Below are positions 10,306 through 18,898 of a stretch of 64,000 nucleotides of DNA, piece by piece. Below the pieces are notes generated by a model. It made no database searches, was not told the DNA's origin, and saw nothing but the letters and a program-made list of their open reading frames with translations. A program made the position numbers and the translations under genes. Source of the stretch: Lunatimonas sp. (GTDB lineage Bacteria > Bacteroidota > Bacteroidia > Cytophagales > Cyclobacteriaceae). The stretch is taken from NCBI RefSeq assembly GCF_020832325.1, contig NZ_JAFIEU010000028.1, positions 1-64,000 of the forward strand. Direction: 5' to 3'. Position 1 is the stretch's first letter. The number at the start of each line of letters is the position of its first letter.

Positions 10306-11496
10306 CTAGCCTATTTTTTCCATCCGGGCAATGTAAAATCCGTCGAAACCACTCTCGTGTGCCAAGACTTTTTGGTCGTCCAAAAGTTTGAAAGATTTAC
10401 CCGCTTCTGACGCCAAAAACTGCGCTACTTGCTTTTCGTTTTCCTCTGGGAGAATGCTACAGGTAGCGTATACCACCCTGCCGCCCACCTTTACCATGGA
10501 GGTGTAGTTTTGTAGGATCTCCTGTTGTATGCCCTTTACCCGTTCGATTTCTTCCGGGCTTAGCTTCCACTTGGAATCAGGGTTTCGCTTGAGTACACCC
10601 ATTCCCGAACAGGGGGCATCGAGTAACAGGCGGTCGGCTGTATTTCGGAGCCTTTTGATGGTTTTACTTCCTTCGATGACACGTGTTTCGATCACGGAAA
10701 CACCGCCCCTACGGGCTCTTAGTTTGGTGTTTTTCAGCTTGTAGTCCAACACATCCATACTCAGAATGCGTCCTTTATTTTCCATCAGCGCCGCTAAATG
10801 CAGCGACTTGCCTCCGGCACCCGCACAGGCATCTATTACCCTCATGCCAGGTTCTACGTCCAAGGCTCTGGCCACTAACTGGGAGGACGCATCTTGAACT
10901 TCGAAGAAGCCTTCTTTGAAATAGGTGGATCGGAAAATGTTTTGCCGTTGTTCCAGCACCAGAGCGTCCGGATAACCGGCGGGTTGGTAGTTGCCAATAC
11001 CCTCGGACCGCAATTTTTCGCTTAATTCTTCCGGGCTGATCTTGAGGGTATTTACCCGCAGCACTACGGGTGCCGGTTCATTTAGTGCGGCGATTTCTGC
11101 ATCCCACTTGGCTCCCAGGGACTGCTCTCCGATCTGATCCATCCAGTCCGGTATGGACTCAAGTACGGAACGCTGCTGGATTTTTTCTAGCCTGCGTTTG
11201 ATCTGACGTTCATCCAATCCATGGAACTCCTTCCAATCTGGGAGGTTTTGTCCTTTCCAAAGCAAGTAGGTACCCAGCATCTTATACAAGTCCTTGCTGG
11301 GGCTCAGTGCTTGAATCAACCGCCACCAACGTACCATTTCATATACTGTCTCAGCAACAAACCCCCGGTCCCGGGCACCCCATTTGGGATGGGATTTTAG
11401 TGTCCGCTCTATTACCTTATCTGCATAACCTTGTTGGTTAAATATGGCTTCTAAGGCCTCGATTACACCCTGCACAGTGTTTTGATGGAGTTTCAT
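10306..11496 (-). CDS. RsmB/NOL1-NOP2 family rRNA cytosine-C5 methyltransferase
   Basis: The protein has 396 residues. The N-terminal helical NusB-like domain (about 1-140, including GARDRGFVAETVYEMVRWW) is followed by a Rossmann methyltransferase. That part has an S-adenosylmethionine loop VIDACAGAGGKSLHLAALM, motif IV DAPCSGMGVLKRNPD with a cysteine used to release product, and motif VI YATCSILPEENEKQV with the catalytic cysteine. This combination is that of RsmB (Sun/Fmu), which makes m5C967 of 16S rRNA in E. coli. Paralogues such as RsmF exist, so the exact target base is inferred. The region just upstream of the ATG is partly duplicated (see the repeat at 11491-11614). Confidence 0.88.
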   Translation of the reverse strand: MKLHQNTVQGVIEALEAIFNQQGYADKVIERTLKSHPKWGARDRGFVAETVYEMVRWWRLIQALSPSKDLYKMLGTYLLWKGQNLPDWKEFHGLDERQIKRRLEKIQQRSVLESIPDWMDQIGEQSLGAKWDAEIAALNEPAPVVLRVNTLKISPEELSEKLRSEGIGNYQPAGYPDALVLEQRQNIFRSTYFKEGFFEVQDASSQLVARALDVEPGMRVIDACAGAGGKSLHLAALMENKGRILSMDVLDYKLKNTKLRARRGGVSVIETRVIEGSKTIKRLRNTADRLLLDAPCSGMGVLKRNPDSKWKLSPEEIERVKGIQQEILQNYTSMVKVGGRVVYATCSILPEENEKQVAQFLASEAGKSFKLLDDQKVLAHESGFDGFYIARMEKIG

Positions 11497-11614
11497 CTGT
11501 CTATAATTGTTTTTTAATGGTCAGATGGAATCTCGCATGTTTGATAGTCATCCCAGTGTGTGACGGATACGTTATGCTCGATTTCATGTGTCTATAATTG
11601 TTTTTCAGCGGTCA
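11491..11614. repeat. Imperfect direct repeat at the rsmB-like gene start
   Basis: A 33-base segment at 11491-11523 recurs at 11582-11614 with 29 of 33 bases identical by eye. It shares the core TGTCTATAATTGTTTTT. The first copy contains the start codon of the methyltransferase gene on the minus strand. The second has a matching CAT. The 343 bases between that gene and the zinc-ribbon gene (11497-11839) otherwise hold only the promoter noted at 11826. Confidence 0.6.
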
Positions 11615-11825
11615 CAACTTGTCCCGGTCTATCGGGATGCCTTCCTGTCGGCAAACAGGTCGGATGGCTTTTTCCCATCCCCTGTGTGGGCACATATGCG
11701 AATAGCCATTTCGGGCCAACTCATTCATTTGAGCCTGCAAATATACGGATTTACTCTCCGTATGACCTAATCCGTGTTTTTTGGCACCTTCAGGTCGGTT
11801 GCGACTCAGTTTGGCAGGAATTTGG

Positions 11826-11833
11826 TATATTTG
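11826..11833 (+). promoter_or_regulatory. -7 box immediately before the zinc-ribbon gene
   Basis: TATATTTG is a perfect TAnnTTTG match that ends only six bases before the ATG at 11840. If used, the transcript would be nearly or fully leaderless. No well-spaced TTTG is present (TTTG at 11810 is 12 bases away, TTG at 11799 is 24 away), so the call is tentative. Confidence 0.4.
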
Positions 11834-11839
11834 TTCGGT

Positions 11840-12124
11840 ATGGGAGAAAAAAAATGTCCACACTGCGGAGCTTGGTCCAAGTGGAACCAAGATATACAAG
11901 ATAGTTGCGAGCACTGCGGCGGGAAATTGGGCGGTGCAGACCTGGCTTTCCACGAAAAGCGGCTGGCTCAGGAGAAAGCAAACCGGGAAAACTGGATTTT
12001 TTACATCAAAGAAACCGACAGTGGCTTTGTACGGGCGGTTAAGACAGTGGGTAATTTTTTCTACACCATATACATCGCCATCATTACATTCCTAGCCTGG
12101 CTCATCGCTGTATTGCCCGGGTAA
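11840..12124 (+). CDS. Small zinc-ribbon membrane protein
   Basis: The protein has 94 residues from ATG 11840. Two CxxC knuckles (KKCPHCGAW and DSCEHCGGK, about residues 5-27) form a probable zinc ribbon. A charged helix (HEKRLAQEKANRENW) and one C-terminal membrane segment (FFYTIYIAIITFLAWLIAVL, about 72-92) follow. I do not recognise a named family. The frame extends 22 codons upstream, but those residues overlap the probable promoter and look non-coding. The stop codon overlaps the next start (TAATG), so the two genes are probably translationally coupled and their products may work together in the membrane. Confidence 0.7.
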   Translation: MGEKKCPHCGAWSKWNQDIQDSCEHCGGKLGGADLAFHEKRLAQEKANRENWIFYIKETDSGFVRAVKTVGNFFYTIYIAIITFLAWLIAVLPG

Positions 12125-12486
12125 TGGCTGTTTGGAAAAATCCCTTTTTTCTTGTGCCCTGCGTCATTTTTTGGGTGAATCAATACCTCGAAAAGGCTCT
12201 TGCAATCTTTGTCCCACTGGTACACAGCTACCTGGATGATCTGCTGGCTATGCCCGTTATTTTGGGAATTACGCTACAGGTGTTTCGCTGGGTTCATCCA
12301 ACGGGGGAGCAATTTCGTTTTTCCACCATGCAGATCGTGGTGGGCGTAGCCTATATCAGTCTGCTTTTTGAAGTGCTGCTTCCCATGTGGTCTGAGATTT
12401 ACGTGCGGGATTTTTGGGATGTGGTTTGCTATGCGGCGGGAGCCTTCTATTTTTACTTTTTCATCAATAAACAACCCACTGAATAG
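12124..12486 (+). CDS. Small multi-pass membrane protein of unknown function
   Basis: The protein has 120 residues and three to four hydrophobic segments: NPFFLVPCVIFWVNQYLE, MPVILGITLQVFRW, MQIVVGVAYISLLFEVLLPM, and VVCYAAGAFYFYFFI. The segment FEVLLP...Y..DFWDVVCYAAGA is reminiscent of VanZ-like proteins, but the match is too short to claim. Its start shares a base with the stop of the zinc-ribbon gene, and prmC begins 8 bases after its stop. This suggests a three-gene transcript ending with prmC. Confidence 0.72.
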   Translation: MAVWKNPFFLVPCVIFWVNQYLEKALAIFVPLVHSYLDDLLAMPVILGITLQVFRWVHPTGEQFRFSTMQIVVGVAYISLLFEVLLPMWSEIYVRDFWDVVCYAAGAFYFYFFINKQPTE

Positions 12487-12493
12487 GTACCTG

Positions 12494-13339
12494 ATGGCTA
12501 TACCAGTAAGACAATTATTTCTCACCGATCGGGAGAGATTATCACCGACCTATTCCAAGGAAGAGTCAGAAAACCTGGTACTTTGGTTAATGGAACATTA
12601 CTTGGGAGTTGCCAAAAAGGATCTCCTGCTGAACAAGGTGCTTTCCGAGATTCCAGTCACTTACCATGCAGCCATGGACCAGTTGATAGCAGGTAGACCT
12701 ATCCAATACATCCTTGGAGAAGCCCCTTTTTATGGGAGAAATTTTTTGGTAAACGAAGCGGTACTCATTCCGCGAAGAGAAACGGAGGAGTTGGTGTACG
12801 GGGTTATTCAAGGACATCGGGCACCGGATCTGCGTGTGTTGGATATCGGTACGGGCTCGGGCTGTATACCTGTCACGTTGGCCTTGGATTTGCCAAATGC
12901 GGAGTTGTATGCCGTGGACATCAGCGAGGACGCCCTGGATGTAGCGCGGCGCAATGCCCAGCTGCACGGGGTAAAGGTGGTATTTCAGCGATTGAATATT
13001 TTGAAAGAGGCATTGCCTTGGAAAGATTTGGACATTATCCTTAGCAATCCCCCCTATGTAACAGAGCGTGAGAAGGATCAGATGAGTGGCCACGTCTTGC
13101 AGCATGAGCCCCATCTGGCTTTGTTTGTACCAGATCAGGACCCGCTGAGGTTCTATAGAGAGATCGCAGAAAAAGCATGGAAGGCGCTAAAGCCAGGGGG
13201 CATGTTGTTCGTGGAAATTAACGAAGCTTTTGGATCGGAGACGGTTAATTTGATGCGTGAAAGCGGATTTACGCATGTGTCACTCAAAATGGACATGCAG
13301 GGAAAAGACCGCATGGTGCAGGCTCAAAAGGGGTTATAG
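12494..13339 (+). CDS. prmC: Release factor glutamine methyltransferase PrmC (HemK)
   Basis: The enzyme methylates the GGQ glutamine of peptide release factors RF1 and RF2 on N5. The protein has 281 residues from ATG 12494. The N-terminal helical domain has the family motif GRPIQYILGEAPFYG (about 68-81). The S-adenosylmethionine loop VLDIGTGSGCIPVTLAL is at about 115-131, and the catalytic NPPY tetrad is at 185-188 (SNPPYVTEREKD). The C-terminus MQGKDRMVQAQ is typical. A longer frame begins inside the preceding gene and was rejected. The last 6 bases overlap the convergent thiN gene. Confidence 0.95.
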   Translation: MAIPVRQLFLTDRERLSPTYSKEESENLVLWLMEHYLGVAKKDLLLNKVLSEIPVTYHAAMDQLIAGRPIQYILGEAPFYGRNFLVNEAVLIPRRETEELVYGVIQGHRAPDLRVLDIGTGSGCIPVTLALDLPNAELYAVDISEDALDVARRNAQLHGVKVVFQRLNILKEALPWKDLDIILSNPPYVTEREKDQMSGHVLQHEPHLALFVPDQDPLRFYREIAEKAWKALKPGGMLFVEINEAFGSETVNLMRESGFTHVSLKMDMQGKDRMVQAQKGL

Positions 13340-13954
13340 GCCGGAAACAAAAAACTCTCCCACCCAAAATAACTCCGTACTTTGTAAGCGGATGGTTCCC
13401 TCCTCCACTTCCAAAAAAGTGGCATGCCGGATCTGATGAACCGTACTTTCTTGCTCTGTGCTAACTTCCACGAAGCTGTTTTCCCTTCCATGCAGTTGGA
13501 TACTGCCTCCTGGTACCCATTTCTTGAAAGAGGGATCTTTTACCGGAAAATAACGCAAAGGTCCGTCAAAAAGGACCAAGTCCAATTGCTCCAGATAAGG
13601 CTCCAACAAGAACGCTTCCCGGTGATCCAAACCGATTAAGTTCACGGCTTTTTGGCCGGCGCGTATCATGAATTCCAGCCCAGCCACTAAAGGGCTTCTG
13701 CCTTCCCTATCCACGAGTGTCAGGGGAAATTGGGCATCGACGAGCTCATTGAGGGGTATAGCAAGGGGTAGTTCAGCAACAACCGCGTCAATCTTGATGC
13801 CGTGAGAAGCCAGTTTTTCTGCCACCTCCTGCGTGGCAACCACGGTAGGTACCCATTCCAAGAGCTCGCCGATTACCTCGGTATGCAGGCTTTCCAATCG
13901 AAGAATAAAGAGTGCTGGTTCTTGGTTTTCCCGTACGAAATGGTGTGAGGACAT
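13334..13954 (-). CDS. Thiamine pyrophosphokinase
   Basis: The protein has 206 residues from the ATG at 13954, giving MSSHHFVRENQEPALFIL, the N-terminus I associate with Bacteroidota thiamine pyrophosphokinases. Family-type features follow: an aspartate-containing strand (HGIKIDAVVAELP), then DREGRSPLVAGLEFMIRAG and AVNLIGLDHREAFLLEPYL, and a C-terminal beta domain (GGSIQLHG, EEGTIRLQSTELFWVGE). The enzyme transfers pyrophosphate from ATP to thiamine. The classic GD.DS motif of other lineages is not obvious, so the substrate rests on family resemblance. The gene overlaps prmC tail-to-tail by 6 bases and is divergent from haaO. Confidence 0.75.
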   Translation of the reverse strand: MSSHHFVRENQEPALFILRLESLHTEVIGELLEWVPTVVATQEVAEKLASHGIKIDAVVAELPLAIPLNELVDAQFPLTLVDREGRSPLVAGLEFMIRAGQKAVNLIGLDHREAFLLEPYLEQLDLVLFDGPLRYFPVKDPSFKKWVPGGSIQLHGRENSFVEVSTEQESTVHQIRHATFLEVEEGTIRLQSTELFWVGEFFVSGL

Positions 13955-14066
13955 AATTAGAGAAAAAACGGTTGCGGACCTGTAAAGGTAACGATTGACA
14001 AACATTTATTCACTTCGTTGGGCTGGAGCTTTTTGAGAAGACCCTAGGCAAATTATTCCGGGACTT

Positions 14067-14097
14067 TTTGCGGATAGGTGTTTTATGGCTACTTTTA
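14067..14097 (+). promoter_or_regulatory. haaO promoter
   Basis: TTTG at 14067-14070 and TACTTTTA at 14090-14097 are separated by 19 bases, the ideal Bacteroidota spacing, with one mismatch in the -7 box. Transcription would begin about 50 bases ahead of the haaO ATG. Confidence 0.55.
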
Positions 14098-14155
14098 GGG
14101 TGGTGTAGACCACCGTTTTTACACATCCCTTTTAGAATCAAAACGCACAATACCT

Positions 14156-14668
14156 ATGGCCATTTCCCAACCCATAAACTTCACCAAATGGATAGAAGCT
14201 AACCGCCACCTACTCAAACCACCCATCGGTAACCAAGTCATGTACAAGGGTAATGACGACTTTATTGTCATGGTGGTTGGTGGGCCTAATTCCCGAAAGG
14301 ACTTTCATTACAATGAGGGGGAGGAGTTTTTTTACCAACTAGAAGGAGAAATCACCCTGAAAGTGGTGGATGAGGGGGAGGTGAAGGATATCGTGATCAA
14401 GGAAGGAGAAATGTTTTTGCTGCCAGCCAAGGTACCCCATAGCCCCAGAAGACCGGCCAATACCATCGGGCTGGTATTTGAACGGTACCGAAGGCCCGGC
14501 GAGAAAGACGGTTTTATCTGGCACTGCGAAAACTGCGGCCAAAAACTCTACGAGGAATACCAAGTGGTGACGGATATCGTCAGTCAGCTACCTCCCATAA
14601 TGGAGCGGTTTTGGAGCGATCCGGCCCACACCACCTGCAGCGCTTGCGGCACCGTAATGGCTAAGTGA
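14156..14668 (+). CDS. 3-hydroxyanthranilate 3,4-dioxygenase
   Basis: The enzyme opens 3-hydroxyanthranilate to 2-amino-3-carboxymuconate semialdehyde, which cyclises to quinolinate for NAD synthesis. The protein has 170 residues, the length of the bacterial single-cupin form. The N-terminus has INFTKWIEANRHLLKPPIGN. Iron ligands sit in FHYNEGEEFFYQLEGE (His and Glu, about 47-57) and KVPHSPRRP (His, about 93). The C-terminus has the bacterial rubredoxin-like site with two CxxC pairs (CENCG and CSACG). It belongs functionally with kynU and kmo at 17.6-20.3 kb, from which it is separated by three unrelated genes. The symbols haaO and nbaC are both used for this enzyme. Confidence 0.95.
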   Translation: MAISQPINFTKWIEANRHLLKPPIGNQVMYKGNDDFIVMVVGGPNSRKDFHYNEGEEFFYQLEGEITLKVVDEGEVKDIVIKEGEMFLLPAKVPHSPRRPANTIGLVFERYRRPGEKDGFIWHCENCGQKLYEEYQVVTDIVSQLPPIMERFWSDPAHTTCSACGTVMAK

Positions 14669-14960
14669 GGCTTTTGATAGCCGGCGCTTGTAAATCCAAC
14701 ATATTCATTATATTTACAGAAATCAGCGGTTTGATATGGGTAAGGGTAGTTTTACGTGTGATTTTTCAGTAACGTGCTCATCGGAGAAGCGTTGCACGGC
14801 CCGTTTTTTTTGGCACAATAGGGCTTTTGTAGGTTAGTCCCCTGCCACTTGGTATGGTGGGGGAAAGAACACCCAAGCTAAGTAAGGTTCCGCGTATGTA
14901 GGCCGGTCTATTCTGCCGGATCAGGAGCCAACATGGTCAAACTTCAACAACAGGCAACTT

Positions 14961-15590
14961 ATGAAATGGGTTTATAGTGTCAAAAATAAGATGATGGCTG
15001 CGACATCATTGGCCTTGGTGCTGATGTTGGTGCTGATGAATAATTTTTCAGAAAGGGAAAACACCCTAAAAGTGAATAAAGCCATCCATTCCATCTACGA
15101 CGATCGATTGATCGCGGAGAGCTGTATCTTCCATTACCTAAATCATTCCCACCAAATCATCGAGGCGATAGACGATGTGGGTGCAAGTTCGATGGAAAAG
15201 CGGCGTGCAGTGGATGAGCGGCTTCGCGAGGTCCGAATTATTCACGAGGATTTTATGCAGACCACCTTTACCGAGCTGGAGTCGTTGGATTTTGAGGCGC
15301 TGACGGCGCTTTATGCTGACATGGAAAAGGCCTCTGCCAGCGGCAATATGGTGCAGGTAAAAAAATCCGCCAAGGAAACCATCGGCTTATTGGAGGCACT
15401 ATCGGATATTCAACTGGCAGAGGCCGAAAGTCAGATCCACGAGATTAACCGGATAAACAGTTCCACCATCCTACATTCCTACATGGAGGTTGCGGTACTT
15501 ATCGTGATTGCGGTGTTTATCCAAGCGCTGGTGTTGGCTTCCAAGTCATTGAAAGAGGAGGTGGTCAAGTCGGATCCTAGCTTAAATTAG
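14961..15590 (+). CDS. Four-helix-bundle membrane sensor-like protein
   Basis: The protein has 209 residues. An N-terminal membrane helix (about 11-26, MMAATSLALVLMLVLM) is followed by a charged all-helical region of about 140 residues. A second membrane helix (LHSYMEVAVLIVIAVFIQALVLA, about 170-193) and a short cytoplasmic tail complete it. This is the layout of the extracytoplasmic 4HB_MCP ligand-binding module of chemoreceptors and sensor kinases. No HAMP, kinase or methyl-accepting region follows, so it would have to signal through partners or act otherwise. The 292 bases before it hold no recognisable gene. Function unknown. Confidence 0.72.
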   Translation: MKWVYSVKNKMMAATSLALVLMLVLMNNFSERENTLKVNKAIHSIYDDRLIAESCIFHYLNHSHQIIEAIDDVGASSMEKRRAVDERLREVRIIHEDFMQTTFTELESLDFEALTALYADMEKASASGNMVQVKKSAKETIGLLEALSDIQLAEAESQIHEINRINSSTILHSYMEVAVLIVIAVFIQALVLASKSLKEEVVKSDPSLN

Positions 15591-15862
15591 GCTAGAGACG
15601 AATTTTGAGCCCACGTTACAGCGTAATCGTTTGGCGGAATTAGAAACAAGTTGTAGGAGACTGTTAAGTCAACAAAAATCATCTACAAATTGGGAAAAAG
15701 TCTCTTTCATACTTTTGATTTTTAGTTTGTTAAAAATAATTTCTGAGACACGAACAGGTGCCAGCTCGTGTTAATGCCACGATCTAAAACAACTGAACTA
15801 CCCAAGGTCATAAAAGCAGGTTTGATAATCGCAAAATTAAACTATATAAGTAAATTTAGGGC

Positions 15863-16993
15863 ATGAGAAATGAAGTAAATGTAAATAGCAACATACTTAC
15901 CTGGGCTATTACCCGGGCTGGATATGATGTGCCTGCATTTGCCGAAAAATTTCCCAAAATATTAGAGTGGCTGGAAGGGCAAAAGAAACCTACTGTAAAG
16001 CAGTTAGAGGAATTTTCCAAGAAAGTTTACCTGCCTTTTGGTTATCTGTTTTTGCAACAACCACCGCAAGAAAGGCTCCCCATCCCTTTTTTCCGCACTA
16101 ACGGAAACCAACGAGACCGAATCAGCATCAATGTGTATGATACCATTTTGCTTTTGCAGCAAAGGCAAGATTGGTTGAAAAACTATTTACAGGACAATGA
16201 CTTTCAGCGTTTGCCTTATGTTGGAAAGTTCAGAAACAGCAATGATGTAGATGCCATTGTGGCGGACATTCGTCAAACACTCCAATTATCTGAAAATTGG
16301 GCAAGTCAATTCAGAACTTGGCAGGAAGCCCAAGACCATTTGGTGCTGCATATTGAAGACAAAGGAATCATTACCATATTCAACGGCATAGTTGAAAATA
16401 ATACTCACCGACCAATTCCAGTTGACGAGTGCAGAGGTTTTGTTTTAGTTGACGAGTATGCTCCTTTCATGTTCGTAAACAATTCCGATTTCAAATCTGC
16501 GCAGATGTTTACCATTGTGCATGAGCTAGCCCATATTTGGACAGGTCACAGTGCAGGTTTCGATTTCAGAAGATTGCAACCAGCCAACGACCCGATTGAA
16601 ATTCTTTGCGATAAAGTAGCTGCTGAATTTTTAGTCCCTGCACAGGAGTTTGATGAAGTATGGAATCACAGACCAAATAATTTCGCTTATGCTTCCCGAT
16701 ATTTCAAAGTGAGTGAAATTGTAATTGCACGCAGGGCTTTAGACACTGGAAAAATCACGAGACTACAGTTTTTTGATTTCTACGAAGAATATTCCAAACT
16801 GGAATTTGCAAAGAAAGAAAGGCAAGGTTCTGGTGGTGACTTTTACGCAACTACAAAGAAACGAATCAGTATCGCATTTGCCAGTCATGTTAATCAGGCT
16901 GTTAAATCTGGTAATTTATTGTATCGTGATGCCTATAAACTTACGGGCCTAAAGGGCGACACGTTTGAAAATTTCTTCTCTAGACACCTATAG
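15863..16993 (+). CDS. ImmA/IrrE family metallopeptidase with XRE-like N-terminus
   Basis: The protein has 376 residues. The N-terminal part (about 1-70: ILTWAITRAGYDVPAFAEKFPKILEWLEGQKKPTVKQLEEFSKKV) resembles the XRE-type helix-turn-helix fused to DUF955 peptidases. The zinc-protease motif HELAH is at His220-His224 (FTIVHELAHIWTGHSAGF), followed by the usual EILCDKVAAEFLVP with the third ligand Glu. Such proteins cleave or control repressors of mobile elements and stress regulons. They are often paired with a DUF4411 PIN-like protein, as here: the next gene starts 5 bases after the stop. Base composition is more AT-rich than the flanking kynurenine genes, which suggests acquired DNA. Confidence 0.9.
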   Translation: MRNEVNVNSNILTWAITRAGYDVPAFAEKFPKILEWLEGQKKPTVKQLEEFSKKVYLPFGYLFLQQPPQERLPIPFFRTNGNQRDRISINVYDTILLLQQRQDWLKNYLQDNDFQRLPYVGKFRNSNDVDAIVADIRQTLQLSENWASQFRTWQEAQDHLVLHIEDKGIITIFNGIVENNTHRPIPVDECRGFVLVDEYAPFMFVNNSDFKSAQMFTIVHELAHIWTGHSAGFDFRRLQPANDPIEILCDKVAAEFLVPAQEFDEVWNHRPNNFAYASRYFKVSEIVIARRALDTGKITRLQFFDFYEEYSKLEFAKKERQGSGGDFYATTKKRISIAFASHVNQAVKSGNLLYRDAYKLTGLKGDTFENFFSRHL

Positions 16994-16998
16994 CACGG

Positions 16999-17274
16999 AT
17001 GGCAGTATATGTCCTAGATAGCAACTTTTTTGTTCAAGCTCATCGGTTTCATTATTTGCCAAATGCGTTGAATGAGTTTTTGGATGCTTACGAAGCAGAT
17101 GCATTTTTAGTTGCTTTTTGCCTTGCAGAACCTGCTAGCAAAATTGTAGTAACACAAGAAGTAAGTGAGCCAAACAGAAAAAATAAGGTCAAGATTCCTG
17201 ATGCGTGTATAGCTTTAAATGTTTTATATGTGAATACAATTGAAATGTTCAGACAACTGGGGGAAACGTTTTAG
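16999..17274 (+). CDS. DUF4411 (PIN-like) protein lacking its central region
   Basis: The protein has only 91 residues, while DUF4411 proteins known to me are about 160. The N-terminus (YVLDSNFFVQAHRFHY) and the C-terminal half (LPNALNEFLDAYEADAFLVAF, then VSEPNRKNKVKIPDACIALNV and IEMFRQLGETF) both match the family. They are fused directly, so about 70 central residues that normally carry a conserved acidic position are gone, in frame. The usual partner is an ImmA/IrrE peptidase, present directly upstream. The PIN-like nuclease is probably inactive. It may be a decaying toxin or a surviving small regulator. The family match is recognition only; the missing segment is inferred from memory of the family. 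Confidence 0.7.
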   Translation: MAVYVLDSNFFVQAHRFHYLPNALNEFLDAYEADAFLVAFCLAEPASKIVVTQEVSEPNRKNKVKIPDACIALNVLYVNTIEMFRQLGETF

Positions 17275-17511
17275 ATCATGCATCAACCATAAAAATACCA
17301 TATTTTCATGGGCCAAAAGTGTGGTAAGTTTTACATCTTCAAATTCTAAAATTACAATAATAGCCAAAAGAACTGCTAAACTCAACCAAGAAGCGATCGC
17401 GTTATCTTTAAGCTAGCATGCGTTTCGTACTTCATTTGGAACCGGAATTCATTTATTAGGCAGCGGCTGAGAAAAATGGATTAGGCCGGGTTTCAATCTG
17501 GCATTTCTCCT

Positions 17512-17519
17512 TATATTTG
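17512..17519 (+). promoter_or_regulatory. -7 box for the kynU-kmo operon
   Basis: TATATTTG is a perfect TAnnTTTG match 44 bases ahead of the kynU ATG. A weak TTTC lies 18 bases upstream in place of TTTG. The gap 17275-17563 contains no other feature I can support. Confidence 0.5.
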
Positions 17520-17563
17520 CCCGTGACGACCATGTTCGGAAACAAGCCTAAAACCTGCTTTAC

Positions 17564-18850
17564 ATGCCTCTCCAAGCCTTTCAGTACGCCGAGTCTTTCG
17601 CCCTGCGCATGGATGAACAGGACCCGTTGCGGAGATTTAGGGAATGTTTTTTTATTCCGGAGCAAAATGGAAAGCCAGTCATCTACCTGTGCGGAAATTC
17701 CCTCGGCTTGCAACCCAAGCAGGCAGCCAACTATATCCAAAAGGAGCTAGACTCCTGGGCCAGACTCGGTGTGGAGGGCCACTTTCAGGGAGAGAATCCA
17801 TGGGTTTATTACCGAAAACGATCCAAGCACGCTTTGGCTGCCCTAGTGGGATCCTCAGAAGAAGAGGTGGTTGCTATGAATCAATTGAGTACCAACCTCC
17901 ACCTGCTATTGGTTTCATTTTACCGGCCCAAACCCGGGAAATACAAAATTCTAACTGAGTCTGGGGCATTTCCCTCCGATCAATATATTCTGGAATCACA
18001 AACCCGTTTCCACGGATATGCCCCTCATGACGCCATCATAGAATTGACCCCGCGGGATGGTAAACACACGCTGGAGACAGACGATATATTGGAAGCCCTA
18101 GATCGCCATTCCTCTGAACTTGCCCTGATCATCATGTCCGGTGTGCAGTATTACACCGGGCAGCGTTTTGACATGGCGCGTATCGCGGCGGCGGCACAGC
18201 GAAAGGGCATTCCCGTTGGATTTGACCTAGCGCATGCGGTAGGCAATGTTCCTTTGTCTTTGCACGCGTGGGGCGTTGACTTCGCTACTTGGTGCAGCTA
18301 TAAGTATTTGAATTCCGGCCCAGGAAACGTTTCCGGCGTTTTTGTACATCAACGCCATGCCAGATCCTTTGACCTGCCTCGATTTGCCGGTTGGTGGGGA
18401 CACGAAGAATCCGAGCGCTTCCAGATGAAAAAGGGATTCAAGCCCATGCCCGGTGCCGATGGATGGCTACTTTCTAACGACAATGTGTTAGGGTTGGCGG
18501 CCCACCAAGCATCACTTGATCTTTTCATGGAGGCGGGTTTAGATAATTTAACCAAAAAGCGTGAACAAATGACAGGCTATTTGGAGTTTATACTATACCA
18601 ACTAAACGAGCGTAAAAACGTTATCGAGATTATCACACCCAAAGACCCAAATTCGCGGGGTGCGCAGTTGTCGCTGTTTGTGCATAAAGAAGGAAAAGCA
18701 CTCTTCGAAAAAATCTCAGAAGCCGGTGTGGTTTGTGATTGGAGAGAACCGAATGTGATTCGGATTGCGCCGGCTCCATTGTATACTAGTTACGAAGACA
18801 TTTATAAATTTGCAGTAGCTTTCGAAAAAGCACTACATGCGATCGACTGA
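17564..18850 (+). CDS. kynU: Kynureninase
   Basis: The enzyme is PLP-dependent and hydrolyses kynurenine or 3-hydroxykynurenine to (3-hydroxy)anthranilate plus alanine. The protein has 428 residues, the full family length. Visible landmarks are YLCGNSLGLQPKQA (about 41-54), EVVAMNQLSTNLHLLL, the aspartate that contacts the PLP ring nitrogen in GFDLAHAVGNVP (Asp221), the Schiff-base lysine in WCSYKYLNSGPG (Lys247), and FAGWWGHEESERFQM. The gene is followed after 48 bases by kmo, so the two are probably co-transcribed. Together with haaO they lead from kynurenine to the NAD precursor quinolinate. Confidence 0.97.
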   Translation: MPLQAFQYAESFALRMDEQDPLRRFRECFFIPEQNGKPVIYLCGNSLGLQPKQAANYIQKELDSWARLGVEGHFQGENPWVYYRKRSKHALAALVGSSEEEVVAMNQLSTNLHLLLVSFYRPKPGKYKILTESGAFPSDQYILESQTRFHGYAPHDAIIELTPRDGKHTLETDDILEALDRHSSELALIIMSGVQYYTGQRFDMARIAAAAQRKGIPVGFDLAHAVGNVPLSLHAWGVDFATWCSYKYLNSGPGNVSGVFVHQRHARSFDLPRFAGWWGHEESERFQMKKGFKPMPGADGWLLSNDNVLGLAAHQASLDLFMEAGLDNLTKKREQMTGYLEFILYQLNERKNVIEIITPKDPNSRGAQLSLFVHKEGKALFEKISEAGVVCDWREPNVIRIAPAPLYTSYEDIYKFAVAFEKALHAID

Positions 18851-18898
18851 CAAAACCCTAAACCTATTCAATCACCCCTTTCACGAAATTACCATCTC

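Noticed and set aside
14689-14718. TGTAAAT/ATTTACA inverted repeat after haaO
   Set aside because: A 7-bp AT-rich stem with a 16-nt loop and no T-run is too weak for a terminator, and no known operator matches.
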